From Gordonia lacunae (GTDB taxonomy: Bacteria; Actinomycetota; Actinomycetes; Mycobacteriales; Mycobacteriaceae), in assembly GCF_002149015.1 (NCBI RefSeq), contig NZ_NGFO01000016.1, positions 1 to 64,000 on the forward strand: a stretch of 64,000 nt of DNA, given 5' to 3'. The notes beneath the pieces are model-generated. The model was not told where the DNA came from, did not search any database, and worked only from the letters and a program-made list of their open reading frames with translations. Each line of letters begins with the position of its first letter. The stretch's first letter is position 1. The translations under genes and the position numbers were made by a program. This document shows, in pieces, positions 25,683 to 34,975 of the stretch.

Positions 25683-26803
25683 GAGTCCTCCTTGATCAGC
25701 CCGACACATGAGTACGCGAGATCGGGCGAGACCTCCACGGGCACACCTCGTTCGGCGGCGAGCAGCCGGATGTGACGATGTTCGGGCAGGTCGTCGGCGC
25801 GCACCAGGATCCGCCACGGCACGCGGCGGAGCAGCACCCGGGTGGTCTCGCCGACGCCGGGCTTGACCAGGTTGATCGACGACAGGCCATACTCGGTCTG
25901 GATGCGTTCCACGGACTGCCAGCCGGACCAGTCAGGCCGGCGCGACTCGGGGGTCATCGAGGCGATCGTCGACCGAACCCGGTCGGCGACCGCGCCGAAC
26001 TCCGCACTGACGGTGTCCAGGAAGACCTCCGACACATCGAAATCCGTCAGATGTCGATAGAACTTGGCGCCGTGGAACTCCCCCGGGCCGATGTGGTCGG
26101 CGTTGAGCACGGTTCGCGAGACGAGCCCGGACACAGTGGAATTGAGGCAGGCGGACGCGATGAGGAAATCATCCCGGGTTCCGTGGAGCGTCGTGCAGGA
26201 ACCGGGATCCGCCAGCACCGCGAGCTCGTCGTGCAGCTGTGGTCGGCCGGCGCGTGTGTACTCCTCGACGGCGTCGGTGAGTTCGCGCTGGATCGCACCC
26301 TTGCCGGTCCAGCCGTCGACGAAGACGACCGACTCGGCCGGGTGGCGTTCGACGATGTGATCGAGTGCGACGGTGTCGATCCCGCGGGCGCGCACGATCG
26401 AGATGGTGTAGTGCCGGGGCTCGATGTCGTGGACCGCGAGCATCCACCGTCGGATCAGGATGCCCACCGGGGTTCCGGCGCGCGCGAGCGACACCAGTGT
26501 CGGCGCGGAGTGGCGCTCGGCCAGGATGAGTTCGGACACGACACCGACCGCTTCGGCGAGGCGTTGAGCCGAGGATCGCAGCGTCGCGTGGAACAGTTCC
26601 TGGTACTCGGGACCCGGCTGATATTCGATCGGCAGGGACTCGGCGTAGTGCGCCTGTCCGGATTGGATACGACGTTCCCGTTCGCGCAGGTCACCCTCGA
26701 GCGCCACGTCGGACAGGTTCTTGAGCAACCAGGTGACCTCGTCGGCGCCATACGACCCGAACCGCGGTCCGCGCAGCGGTGGCGTGCCGGCGGCGATGTC
26801 CAT
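25679..26803 (-). CDS. StiP-family protein (phosphoribosyltransferase-like with PELOTA-type C-terminus)
   Basis: A 374-residue protein. The N-terminal part (FGSYGADEVTWLLKNLSDVA) and the middle ISIVRARGIDTVALDHIVER, then SVVFVDGWTGKGAIQRELTD, include a PRPP-loop-like motif (VVFVDGWTGKG), followed by DHIGPGEFHGAKFYRHLTDF. The C-terminal 90 residues (GVGETTRVLLRRVPWRILVR, then LLAAERGVPVEVSPDLAYSC) resemble the PELOTA RNA-binding domain. The family is named StiP and was once described as a cysteine protease; the phosphoribosyltransferase/RNA-binding reading fits the operon better. ATG overlaps the upstream stop (TGATG). Confidence 0.8.
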   Translation of the reverse strand: MDIAAGTPPLRGPRFGSYGADEVTWLLKNLSDVALEGDLRERERRIQSGQAHYAESLPIEYQPGPEYQELFHATLRSSAQRLAEAVGVVSELILAERHSAPTLVSLARAGTPVGILIRRWMLAVHDIEPRHYTISIVRARGIDTVALDHIVERHPAESVVFVDGWTGKGAIQRELTDAVEEYTRAGRPQLHDELAVLADPGSCTTLHGTRDDFLIASACLNSTVSGLVSRTVLNADHIGPGEFHGAKFYRHLTDFDVSEVFLDTVSAEFGAVADRVRSTIASMTPESRRPDWSGWQSVERIQTEYGLSSINLVKPGVGETTRVLLRRVPWRILVRADDLPEHRHIRLLAAERGVPVEVSPDLAYSCVGLIKEDS

Positions 26804-28101
26804 CAGCGCACCGACTCTCGTGCCTGCGCCGATGACCGCTGGTGGGTTTCGGGCAGGACGGCCAGCACGACCGGGTGCCCGGCGGCGGTGAGCACATCGA
26901 CCAGTCCGCCCGGTGCGCGCAACTCGTCGGTGTCGGCCGGTGTGTCGATCACGAGTACGACCTGGGGGTCGGGGTGCTCGATCGATGCCACGTTGTAGAC
27001 GTACCGGGGCCTGCCCGGGTCGGATTCCGGTGCAAGAAAACGGAATCCGCGACGGAGCGGATATCCCGGGACGTCGTGCACCTGGGCGGGTGATCTCGTC
27101 GTGGTCTGATACGCGGTGCCGAAGCCCCGGCGCTCCAATGCTTCGGCGATGCACAACGGTGCGTACATGAGCTCTTCGTGTCCGATGACGACCACCGGAC
27201 GCCGCGGATCGAGATGCGCTGTCACGTTGTCCGCCGCGTCGTCCGCGGCCCGGTGGAAGTGCGTCGAGTCGGCGCGGAGGATCCCGTGCCGGCCTCCGTC
27301 GGGAACTGTCGACGGCCAGTCGAGTGCCACCGCGACCAGGTCGCCGCGTCGGGGTGCCACCGGATTGAGGTCGTCGGCCTCGAGCCCCCACACGTCCTCG
27401 AGCAGTGTGGGCGGAAGCGTGACCGATCCGCGGGCGAGTGACACGTAGGTCACCTCGACGCCCGATTCCGCTGCGAAGGAGTCGCATTCGGATCTCTGGG
27501 CAGCGGTTCTCATGTCCACCAGGGACGCCACGACGAACCGCGTGCGGGGCCGGTCGGCGACGATGGCCTCGATGGCACCGAGCGCGGTCTTGCCGGTCGA
27601 GATCTCGTCGTCGACCAGGATCAACACCTCCTGCGGTGTCGTCGCGTCGAGGAAGGCGGGATCACTGGGCTGCAGGAGATGCGTCGTCGCGTGCGAGTGC
27701 CCCTCCTCGAAGGTTCCCGACACCGTCACGCCGGGTCGTCTGCGTCGCGTCGAGTGCAGATACCGAGATGCGGAGATACGTTCGGCCACACAGTGTCCGA
27801 GACCGGTCGCGGTCTCTGCGAAGCCGAAGACGACGGCCCCGCGCGCCGAATCGGCACCGATCTCGGCGATGATCGCCGCACCGAGATCGTCGGCGGCGCC
27901 GCGGACGACCGCCGGTGGGGTCGGGATGTGCTTGCCCAAGACGGTCGAGACCAGCAGATGCGCACGGCGTCGATTGTGGCGCAGGCCGAGCGAGACGAGG
28001 TCGTGCACCGTGCGGCCCGCGCGAGCGTCGCCGGTGGCGGAGATCTCGACACCGAAACGGTCGGTCACCCAGTCGACACCGACGGTGCCGGGATCGCTCA
28101 T
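26803..28101 (-). CDS. Phosphoribosyltransferase with TRSP-type C-terminal domain
   Basis: A 432-residue protein. The N-terminal half is an orotate-phosphoribosyltransferase-like domain: AVVFGFAETATGLGHCVAER, then the PRPP-binding loop VLILVDDEISTGKTALGAIE. The C-terminal half (HFHRAADDAADNVTAHLDPR, VVVIGHEELMYAPLCIAEAL, RYVYNVASIEHPDPQVVLVI) corresponds to the TRSP domain of Ter operons. These are predicted to make a modified nucleoside or nucleotide-like compound during stress. Both ends overlap neighbouring genes by 1-4 bases. Confidence 0.85.
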   Translation of the reverse strand: MSDPGTVGVDWVTDRFGVEISATGDARAGRTVHDLVSLGLRHNRRRAHLLVSTVLGKHIPTPPAVVRGAADDLGAAIIAEIGADSARGAVVFGFAETATGLGHCVAERISASRYLHSTRRRRPGVTVSGTFEEGHSHATTHLLQPSDPAFLDATTPQEVLILVDDEISTGKTALGAIEAIVADRPRTRFVVASLVDMRTAAQRSECDSFAAESGVEVTYVSLARGSVTLPPTLLEDVWGLEADDLNPVAPRRGDLVAVALDWPSTVPDGGRHGILRADSTHFHRAADDAADNVTAHLDPRRPVVVIGHEELMYAPLCIAEALERRGFGTAYQTTTRSPAQVHDVPGYPLRRGFRFLAPESDPGRPRYVYNVASIEHPDPQVVLVIDTPADTDELRAPGGLVDVLTAAGHPVVLAVLPETHQRSSAQARESVR

Positions 28102-29315
28102 GAGGGAACCGGTCCCGGCGAGGCGAGCGCGGTGAGCAGATCGACGAAGGAGACCCCCTGCCGGGTCACCCCGAAAGCGGCAGCGCGGTCGACGATGCGC
28201 AGAGCCCAGTTGCGGTGCGGCTTCAGCTCGTTCATCTTGTTGCGGTACGACGAGGCCCGTACCCCGCCGGACTCCCCGGCCAGGATGTCGAGTGCATCGT
28301 GATACTCCTCGTGGGTCACCGCCGACAGCGCGTGTACCGCCGCGACGTGCGCCGGGTGGATGACCGTCTTGCCGTGCAGGCCGTTGGCGCGGTCGAGGGT
28401 GATCTCGCGCAGGAGGCCGTCCATGTCGCGGCTGACGAGTTGCTGCCGGAAGTAGACGGCGTCGTTCTCGCGGAACGGCGTGTGCCGCAACAGCGGCTGG
28501 AACATGCGCTCGTGATCCGCGAAGTACTCCCAGACCGGGCCGGTCACGACGAAGCCGCTCTCGTCGCTGCGGCCGAGATGATTGACGATGCCGGCGATCA
28601 CGTCGGCGGCCACCCGGACGTCGTAGATGGTCAGGTCGCGATCCCGGCGGATGCCGAAGTAGCCGCAGATGTCGGTGGCCCCGATGCGGACCGCCAGCAC
28701 GCGGTCCCGGTGCGCGCCGAGCAACGATGCCAGGGCGGTCAACTCGTCGTCGCGGGTCTCGCGGTGCACGACCGACGCCGACTCGAGGACCGGCATCACC
28801 CAGAGGTGCCCGTCGAGGATCTCGCTCGCACGGGCGACCGCGTCGAGGGCGGCGGTCGCATTGTCCGAGGCGAACTTCGGGATGACGAACCCGGTCAGCA
28901 CCGACGGGGTGCTCAGGGCCTCGGCGATCGGCACGATCCGATCGGCCGAACGCGGCCGGACGAACAGCAGCATCGGCCGGCCCGGGTTCTCGGCGATGCT
29001 GCGCAGCGCGGCCACGGCACGCTCGATCGCCTCGGCCTCCTCGTGGTCGGCGACCGCGTCCTCGAGGTCGATGACCATCGAGATGACCCCCTCGGCGCGA
29101 CGTCGGCGGATGACGTCGGCGAGGTCGGGGCGGGTCGCCGGGACATACAGGGTGGCACCGAGGGCGACCGCGAGACGGTGGGCGGGCCAGGTCGGCTCGA
29201 TCGGCTCGGGCTGCCGGTAGAACAGGTGCTCGGCGACCGACGGCTCCAGGTGGTCGAAGTGCCGGATCGTCCCGGGTTCGAGACCGGTGGCGTCGTGTCG
29301 TGCAGTGGTGGTCAT
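28098..29315 (-). CDS. CitE/HpcH-HpaI aldolase-family protein of the Ter cluster
   Basis: A 405-residue protein. The TIM-barrel core has TLYVPATRPDLADVIRRRRA, the metal- and substrate-binding MVIDLEDAVADHEEAEAIER, FVIPKF, WVMPVLES and LAVRIGATDICGYFG, all hallmarks of citrate-lyase-beta-like enzymes that cleave or form C-C bonds next to CoA or keto acids. It is longer than CitE because of N- and C-terminal extensions (HLFYRQPEPIEPTWPAHRLA; ASSYRNKMNELKPHRNWALR). The ATG overlaps the upstream stop (ATGA). The adjacent phosphoribosyltransferases suggest it contributes a carbon unit to the same product. Confidence 0.85.
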   Translation of the reverse strand: MTTTARHDATGLEPGTIRHFDHLEPSVAEHLFYRQPEPIEPTWPAHRLAVALGATLYVPATRPDLADVIRRRRAEGVISMVIDLEDAVADHEEAEAIERAVAALRSIAENPGRPMLLFVRPRSADRIVPIAEALSTPSVLTGFVIPKFASDNATAALDAVARASEILDGHLWVMPVLESASVVHRETRDDELTALASLLGAHRDRVLAVRIGATDICGYFGIRRDRDLTIYDVRVAADVIAGIVNHLGRSDESGFVVTGPVWEYFADHERMFQPLLRHTPFRENDAVYFRQQLVSRDMDGLLREITLDRANGLHGKTVIHPAHVAAVHALSAVTHEEYHDALDILAGESGGVRASSYRNKMNELKPHRNWALRIVDRAAAFGVTRQGVSFVDLLTALASPGPVPS

Positions 29316-30424
29316 CCTGCGGCCACCTGTCCTCTCATCCGCGAAACGATCTCGGTGATCCGGTCGTCCACCGCACGCAGCTGGGTCAGATAGCTCCAGT
29401 AGTCGGGGTGGATGCGGTCGAGGTCCCCCTTGGCGCGTTCGATCCGGTCGGCCTGAGCATCGAGGACCGAACCCCATTCGTCAACCAGGGCATGATTGAC
29501 CGCGAAGAGCTGGGCGTCGCGCAGACGGAAACGAACCCGCTGCTCGGCGCCCTTGGGATCGGCCCGGACCTCCCGCAGCAGGCGCAGCCGGTCGAGCACC
29601 GCGTCGACGGCCTTCTCGGCGACCGCCAGGTCGTCGCGGGCCGCATCGGCGCGATCGATGGCCTGGTCGGGGGCGTCGGCGGCCATCGACCGGGCGGCGG
29701 CGAGCTCGGCGTCGGCATGCACGAGCCGCTCGTCGACGACCGTGCCGTTGCGTTGGAGATCGAGAGAACAGTCGGCACTGAACTCCCGCCGCAGCGCGGA
29801 CAGGGTGTCGGGGACCTGCGCGCTGCGGGTCGACACCGCGCTCCGGCGGGTTTCCACCGAACGGATGACCTGCTGTGCCCGCTCCGCGAACGCGGGTGCT
29901 TCGGCCAGAAGTTGTTCGAGGCGTCGCGCCGAGCTGAGTACGGCCGCCGCGGCGGTCTGTCGTTCGCGTAGGCCCGTGCCCTGGTCGAATCCCGCGAGCG
30001 CCTGCGCGAGTTCGTCGGTGGCCTCCGACACCGACCGCAACCGGGCCACCGCGGGAGCCGCGCCCTCCAGGGCGGTCATCGCCCGATTGGCCGCCACCCG
30101 GGCTTCGTGGTCCTGGACATCGGCGGCGCGCATCGTGGCCCGCGCCCGTTCGAGGGTGCCGGCGTTGGTCTGGGCGAAGTCGCGCATCGACGCGGTGATC
30201 GCCCGCAACGCCTGCGTCGAACGGTCGAGGTCCTGCGGTGCGACACGTGAGCCCATGGGTGGCGACACCAGTCGGAGATAGTCCGACGTCGCCTGGGCGT
30301 GCTGCTCGCGGAGCTCCGACCAGGCGGCGCGCAGTCGCGACCGGGGGTCGAGCGAGGAACTCACGGCGACGGCCGGATCGATCTCGGCCAGGACGGATTC
30401 GGACTCCAGGAACGCCGCTGTCAT
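29312..30424 (-). CDS. Coiled-coil protein at the head of the Ter operon
   Basis: A 370-residue, almost wholly alpha-helical protein rich in Ala, Arg, Glu and Asp, with long heptad-like stretches such as AVAEKAVDAVLDRLRLLREV and ADVQDHEARVAANRAMTALE. It has no membrane span or enzyme motif. It resembles in general form the TelA-like coiled-coil proteins of tellurite-resistance clusters, but no specific TelA motif is certain. The ATG at 30424 is preferred because upstream codons to a GTG at 30505 have low GC at third positions. First gene of the minus-strand operon, divergent from the AIM24 genes. Confidence 0.75.
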   Translation of the reverse strand: MTAAFLESESVLAEIDPAVAVSSSLDPRSRLRAAWSELREQHAQATSDYLRLVSPPMGSRVAPQDLDRSTQALRAITASMRDFAQTNAGTLERARATMRAADVQDHEARVAANRAMTALEGAAPAVARLRSVSEATDELAQALAGFDQGTGLRERQTAAAAVLSSARRLEQLLAEAPAFAERAQQVIRSVETRRSAVSTRSAQVPDTLSALRREFSADCSLDLQRNGTVVDERLVHADAELAAARSMAADAPDQAIDRADAARDDLAVAEKAVDAVLDRLRLLREVRADPKGAEQRVRFRLRDAQLFAVNHALVDEWGSVLDAQADRIERAKGDLDRIHPDYWSYLTQLRAVDDRITEIVSRMRGQVAAG

Positions 30425-30671
30425 TTGTTCCGATGATGCAGGTGGTGCGGAATTCGTGCGTGAATCGTTCCCGAACCATCGACGTACGAAGTTTCCGGGC
30501 ACCACACGATGCTATCGGCTATTTTCATCTCCGTATGAGGCCGGATTCCCCGGCGCACGGCGGGCTGGGATGCCGGTCGCCTGCGGGTGCCGTGGTGCGG
30601 GGGTGGCGTCGGGAGACGAACGAGGGACGGTCGATCGGCGACCTCCCCGCGGCGCGAGAGAGGCACGTCGA

Positions 30672-31292
30672 ATGCAGTTGGTACAACGGTCCAAACGCGT
30701 GGTGGAAGCCAGGCTGAACAATTCCGCGGTGCGCGCGATCAGCGGGTCGATGGTCGCCTACGAGGGACAGGTCACCTTCAAATCGGCGGGCTTCGGCGGC
30801 GGCGACGGGGTGCTCGCGGGCCTCAAACAGCGGGCCACCGGAGAGGCGTTGTCGCTCATGGAAGCGTCGGGCAACGGCATCGTCTACTTCGCCCACAATG
30901 CCGCCGAGACGACGGTCATCGAGCTCAACAACGAGACGCTGCAGGTGGAGTCCGAGCAACTGATGGTGCTCAACGGCAACCTGCAGACCAACGTCACATT
31001 CGCCGGACTGCGCGGCGCGTCGTCGGGTCAGGGTCTGTTCACCACGACGGTGAGCGGCCACGGTCAGGTCGCCTTGCTGTCCAACGGCGGTCCGCTCATC
31101 CATCTCGAAGTGTCACCGCAGTATCCCCTCGTGGTCGATCCGGACGCCTTCGTCTGTGCCCGTGGCCAGTTGAGTCAGTCCTTCGTCACCGACGTGTCCT
31201 GGCGGTCGGCCCTGGGACAGGGTGGCGGCGAGGCGTTCTCGTTGCGCTGGGACGGCAGTGGCGTCGTGTCGATCCAGCCGGCCGAGCGGTGA
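30672..31292 (+). CDS. AIM24-family protein 1
   Basis: A 206-residue all-beta protein (NNSAVRAISGSMVAYEGQVT, SGNGIVYFAHNAAETTVIEL, GLFTTTVSGHGQVALLSNGG, EAFSLRWDGSGVVSIQPAE). The short Gly-rich strands and internal duplication are typical of the AIM24 (TIGR00266-like) beta-sandwich family. These proteins travel with Ter/TerD clusters; their biochemical role is unknown. First of three tandem paralogues (16-base gap, then a 4-base overlap), which points to a heteromeric assembly. Confidence 0.85.
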   Translation: MQLVQRSKRVVEARLNNSAVRAISGSMVAYEGQVTFKSAGFGGGDGVLAGLKQRATGEALSLMEASGNGIVYFAHNAAETTVIELNNETLQVESEQLMVLNGNLQTNVTFAGLRGASSGQGLFTTTVSGHGQVALLSNGGPLIHLEVSPQYPLVVDPDAFVCARGQLSQSFVTDVSWRSALGQGGGEAFSLRWDGSGVVSIQPAER

Positions 31293-31308
31293 GGGTGAGG
31301 TAGCGAGA

Positions 31309-32019
31309 ATGTTCACCAAGGTCAACAGCAAGGTCGTCTCCGTCGACATCGGCCGGACCGGTCCGGTGATCGCCCGACGCGGAGCGATGCTCTTCTACAA
31401 GGGCGACGTGCACTTCCAACCCCACCAGATCGTGGGTGCCGGCGGGATGGGCGGCGGGATGCCGGGACTGGGCGGCATGGCCGGTCGGATGCTCGCCGGC
31501 GAACACGAGTCGACGATGATCGCCCAGGGGCACGGTGAGGTGCACTACGGCTTCCTCGGCATCGAGGTGCACGTCGTGGATCTCGGGGCGGTCGGCGGCA
31601 CGATCCGCGTCGAGGCGTCGCGATTGCTCGCCTATGCCGCCAACCTGCAGGCGTCCGTCGTCTCGGTCGCCTCGCAGGGCGGCGGTGGTGGCGGTGGTGG
31701 CGGCGGACTGTTCGGGGCGCTGCGGAACGCGGCGGCCGGTGCAGTGACCGGCCAGGGCATGTTCACGACCCAGTTGTCCGGGCCCGGCTCGGCGGTCCTC
31801 CTCGGACACGGCGGGGTCTTCGACCTGGAGGTGTCGCCGCAGAAGCCGCCGGTGACGGTCGATCCGCAGGCGTTCGTCGGGTCGGCAGGCCAGGTCAACA
31901 CCAGCCTGCGATCGGCGATGAGTTGGCGGAATGTCGGTCGAACCGGCGGCGAGGCAATGCAATTGGAGTGCTCCGGGCAGGGCATCGTGTACGTGCAGGC
32001 ATCGGAGGAGAAGCTGTGA
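31309..32019 (+). CDS. AIM24-family protein 2 with Gly-rich inserts
   Basis: A 236-residue paralogue of the preceding protein: RRGAMLFYKGDVHFQPHQIV, HGEVHYGFLGIEVHVVDLGA, GMFTTQLSGPGSAVLLGHGG, EAMQLECSGQGIVYVQASEE. It has two Gly/Met-rich insertions, GAGGMGGGMPGLGGMAGRML near residue 45 and a run of ten glycines near residue 125, probably surface loops. The stop overlaps the next GTG (GTGA). Confidence 0.85.
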   Translation: MFTKVNSKVVSVDIGRTGPVIARRGAMLFYKGDVHFQPHQIVGAGGMGGGMPGLGGMAGRMLAGEHESTMIAQGHGEVHYGFLGIEVHVVDLGAVGGTIRVEASRLLAYAANLQASVVSVASQGGGGGGGGGGLFGALRNAAAGAVTGQGMFTTQLSGPGSAVLLGHGGVFDLEVSPQKPPVTVDPQAFVGSAGQVNTSLRSAMSWRNVGRTGGEAMQLECSGQGIVYVQASEEKL

Positions 32020-32780
32020 GCCAACTCAACACCGTGTGGAGTCCGATGAATCTGCCATCGGATGACAATGTGCCGGACAACAACTACTCGTTCTGCATCG
32101 ACCTCGATCAACCCTGGTTCATGTCCAAGGGCGCGATGATCGCCTACTACGGTCAGATGCAGTTCACCGCACTCACACAGGGTCTGCAGGGCAACATGCT
32201 GCAGATGGTGGCCCAGCAGTTCTCCGCCCCGCTGTACCTCGGTGACTACGTCGTCGCCGAAGGGCACGGCAAGCTGATCATCGGTGACCGCGGTTACGAC
32301 ATCAACGCCTACGACCTCGAAGACGGCAACCTGACCATCCGGGCGGCCAATCTGCTTGCCTTCCAGCCGAACCTGTCGCTGAACCAGTCCATCGTGCCGG
32401 GCTTCCTGACGCTCATCGGCACCGGCAAGTTCCTCGCGTCGTCGAACGGTCCGGTCATGTTCGTCGAACCGCCCGTGCGCGTCGACCCCGAAGCCCTCGT
32501 CGGGTGGTCGGATTGTCCGTCCCCGAGTCACCACTACGACGAGGCGTGGGTCAACGGGTTCATCGCCGCCGCGGGCCGGCGGATGGGGCTGAATTCCGGT
32601 GAGGAGCGTCAGTTCGACTTCACCGGCGCCGGAACAGTTCTGGTCCAGTCGAGCGAGAAGGTGCGCGACGATTCGTCGATCCTGCGCACCATCCAGGGGC
32701 ACCTTCCGGGCATGTCGGTGCCGAGTCTGCACCAGATCAACCAGCAGGTCACCCAACAGCTCGGTCAACAGCAGGGCTGA
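32016..32780 (+). CDS. AIM24-family protein 3
   Basis: A 254-residue protein starting at a GTG in a GTGA overlap. It has a longer N-terminus (SPMNLPSDDNVPDNNYSFCI) before the beta-sandwich (AMIAYYGQMQFTALTQGLQG, LIIGDRGYDINAYDLEDGNL, GFLTLIGTGKFLASSNGPVM, QFDFTGAGTVLVQSSEK). A C-terminal Gln-rich tail reads LHQINQQVTQQLGQQQG. Last gene of the AIM24 set, followed directly by a strong terminator. Confidence 0.85.
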   Translation: MSQLNTVWSPMNLPSDDNVPDNNYSFCIDLDQPWFMSKGAMIAYYGQMQFTALTQGLQGNMLQMVAQQFSAPLYLGDYVVAEGHGKLIIGDRGYDINAYDLEDGNLTIRAANLLAFQPNLSLNQSIVPGFLTLIGTGKFLASSNGPVMFVEPPVRVDPEALVGWSDCPSPSHHYDEAWVNGFIAAAGRRMGLNSGEERQFDFTGAGTVLVQSSEKVRDDSSILRTIQGHLPGMSVPSLHQINQQVTQQLGQQQG

Positions 32781-32799
32781 GTGCACGGTCAGTAGAAAC

Positions 32800-32837
32800 A
32801 ACTGCGCCGCAGATCCTTTCGGACCTGCGGCGCAGTT
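32800..32837 (+). terminator. Hairpin terminator after the AIM24 genes
   Basis: Arms AACTGCGCCGCAG (32800-32812) and CTGCGGCGCAGTT (32825-32837) pair perfectly, with three further pairs inside around a TTTC loop. It starts 20 bases after the AIM24-3 stop. Confidence 0.8.
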
Positions 32838-32844
32838 GTCTGCT

Positions 32845-32894
32845 CTGCTCCCTGAGGAGCGCCCGGAGCTTGCGGAGGGCGCGTCACGAAGGGC
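32845..32894. repeat. Dispersed intergenic repeat, copy A
   Basis: A 50-base element containing the small palindrome GCTCCCTGAGGAGC, then CCGGAGCTTGCGGAGG and GCGTCACGAAGG. Near-identical sequence occurs at 46.8 kb (copies B1 and B2). It lies between the convergent AIM24-3 and DUF475 genes. Confidence 0.75.
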
Positions 32895-32906
32895 CTGGCG
32901 ACAGGG

Positions 32907-34073
32907 TCAGACCTCGACCTTCTCCACTTCACCCCGCGCCGCGAGGCGGTTGCGGCGGATGATGCTGGAGATCAGCGCGGCGATGATCAGCGTGACGCCG
33001 ATCAGGCCGGTGATGATCTCGGGGACGTGCGTGCCGATCGAGTACAGCAGGATGAACGCCAGCGCGCCGATCGCCCAGTGCGCACCGTGCTCGAGGTACA
33101 CGTACTCCGACAGCGTGCCCTTGCGCACCAGGTAGACGGTGAGCGAACGGACGAACATCGCACCGATGAGGCCGAGGCCGAGGGCGATGATGATCGGGTC
33201 CGCGGTGATGGCGAACGCGCCGATGACGCCGTCGAAGGAGAACGACGCGTCGAGCACCTCGAGGTAGAGGAACAGGAAGAAGCCGGCCTTACCGGTTGCC
33301 TTGGCGAGATCCGACGGACCGGTCCGGCCGTTGGACTTCTCGGCGGGCTTCTCCGCCGCCGACTTCTCGGCCGCGTCGGTTCCCGGTTCTGCTGCCTCGT
33401 CGTCCTCTTCGGTCTCGACGTTGAAGTACTCGCCGAGGCCGTTGACCAGGATGTAGGTGATCATGCCGAGCGCGCCGGCGATCATGACCGTGGACTGTTC
33501 GTCCGGCGCCGCGATGTAGCTCGCGGTGAGAACCAGCAGCGTGATCGCGATGACGACCTCGAGCATTTCCAGCTTGCCGATCTTCTCGAGCGGGCGCTCG
33601 ATCCAGGTCAGCCAGGTCAGTTCCTTCTGCTCGAAGACGAAGCCCAGGAACAGCATCAGCAGGAACATGCCGCCGAACGCCGCGATCTGCGGGTGGGCGT
33701 CGGTGATGATCGTCTCGTAGCTGGGATCGCCGTTGGCGAAGTACGCCGCGTCGTTCGGCGGCGGGTTCAGTGCGAGGTCGAGTGCGTCGACGGGGTTGAG
33801 ACCAGAGGCGAGCCACACGATGACCAGCGGGAACACCAGGCGCATACCGAAGACGGCGATCAGGATGCCGATGGTGAGGAAGATCTTCTGCCAGAACTCG
33901 CTCATCCGGCGGAGGATCGTGGCGTTGATGACCGCGTTGTCGAAGGAGAGCGAGATCTCGAAGACGCCGAGGATGGCGGTCAGGATCAGCGCTTCGACAC
34001 CGCCATAGAGGAACGCGATGATCAGCGACACGATCGTCACGACGACCGAGAGGCCGAAAATTCTTACTACCAC
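32907..34073 (-). CDS. DUF475 (TerC-related) integral membrane protein
   Basis: A 388-residue membrane protein with about eight or nine spans. The signature FEISLSFDNAVINATILRRM near the N-terminus and the partner segment YLEVLDASFSFDGVIGAFAI near residue 265 are the paired acidic membrane motifs of TerC/DUF475 proteins, thought to handle divalent metals. A charged cytosolic loop (about residues 220-260, EEDDEAAEPGTDAAEKSAAE) separates the halves. TerC-type proteins accompany TerD in metal and oxidative-stress clusters. The start is a GTG at 34073; the TerD gene lies upstream on the same strand. Confidence 0.9.
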   Translation of the reverse strand: MVVRIFGLSVVVTIVSLIIAFLYGGVEALILTAILGVFEISLSFDNAVINATILRRMSEFWQKIFLTIGILIAVFGMRLVFPLVIVWLASGLNPVDALDLALNPPPNDAAYFANGDPSYETIITDAHPQIAAFGGMFLLMLFLGFVFEQKELTWLTWIERPLEKIGKLEMLEVVIAITLLVLTASYIAAPDEQSTVMIAGALGMITYILVNGLGEYFNVETEEDDEAAEPGTDAAEKSAAEKPAEKSNGRTGPSDLAKATGKAGFFLFLYLEVLDASFSFDGVIGAFAITADPIIIALGLGLIGAMFVRSLTVYLVRKGTLSEYVYLEHGAHWAIGALAFILLYSIGTHVPEIITGLIGVTLIIAALISSIIRRNRLAARGEVEKVEV

Positions 34074-34218
34074 TGGACTGTGGCCTTTCTAGGGTGCAAG
34101 TGGACCAGCCGACCGCGTCGTCGGAGAGGAGTGGTGACGCGCGGATGCCGCACCCGTTGACAAAACGGGTGCGGCATCCACGGGTACGTTCAGGCGGACA
34201 GCCGGAGTCTACGAGGAC

Positions 34219-34794
34219 TCAGACGTTCACACCGAAATCGCGGGCGATGCCCGCGAGACCCGAGGCGTAGCCCTGGCCGACCGCGCGGAACTTCCACTCC
34301 GACCCATGACGGTACAGCTCACCGAAGACCATCGCGGTCTCGGTGGAGGCATCCTCGCTGAGGTCGTAGCGGGCGATCTCGGTGCCGCCGGCCTGGTTCA
34401 CGACACGGATGAACGCGTTGCGCACCTGACCGAAGGACTGCGAGCGTGCGTCGGCATCGTAGATCGAGACGGGGAAGACGATGGAGTCGATGTTCGGCGG
34501 AACGCCGGCGAGGTCGACCTTGATGACCTCGTCGTCGCCTTCGCCCTCACCGGTCAGGTTGTCGCCGGTGTGCTCGATCGAGCCGTCGGGCGAACGCAGG
34601 TTGTTGAAGAAGACGAAGTGCTGATCGGAGACGACCTTCTTGTCGGTACCGAGCGCGATGGCGCTGGCGTCCAGGTCGAAGTCGGTTCCGGTGGTGGTCC
34701 GGATGTCCCAGCCGAGGCCGACGGAGACCGCAGTCAGACCCGGAGCCTCCTTGCTGAGGGAAACGTTTCCGCCCTTGCTCAGGCTCACGCCCAT
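34219..34794 (-). CDS. terD: TerD-family stress protein
   Basis: A 191-residue protein of the TerD calcium-binding family: [20 protein letters not shown] at the start, then [20 protein letters not shown] with the conserved DxDxx[21 protein letters not shown], and DIDSI-like [14 protein letters not shown]. The acidic residues in DFDLDAS and GEGDDE bind Ca2+. TerD is a cytosolic scaffold of Ter stress systems. An upstream in-frame start is possible, but [10 protein letters not shown] is the conserved N-terminus. Downstream on the same strand is DUF475. Confidence 0.93.
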   Translation of the reverse strand: MGVSLSKGGNVSLSKEAPGLTAVSVGLGWDIRTTTGTDFDLDASAIALGTDKKVVSDQHFVFFNNLRSPDGSIEHTGDNLTGEGEGDDEVIKVDLAGVPPNIDSIVFPVSIYDADARSQSFGQVRNAFIRVVNQAGGTEIARYDLSEDASTETAMVFGELYRHGSEWKFRAVGQGYASGLAGIARDFGVNV

Positions 34795-34975
34795 GGTTTG
34801 CGCCTTTCTGTTGGTACGGGGTCTCGTGATGTCCGATGTGCCCGATACCGGGCCACTCGGAGCAATCGACAACACTCTATGTGAAGGGTCTGGCGCGGTC
34901 ACTGATTTGGTTGGATGACCTGCGGTTTCGTCGAGCGGAGGTGGTGAGACTCGGTGTGGATGTTCCTTGTCGCAC

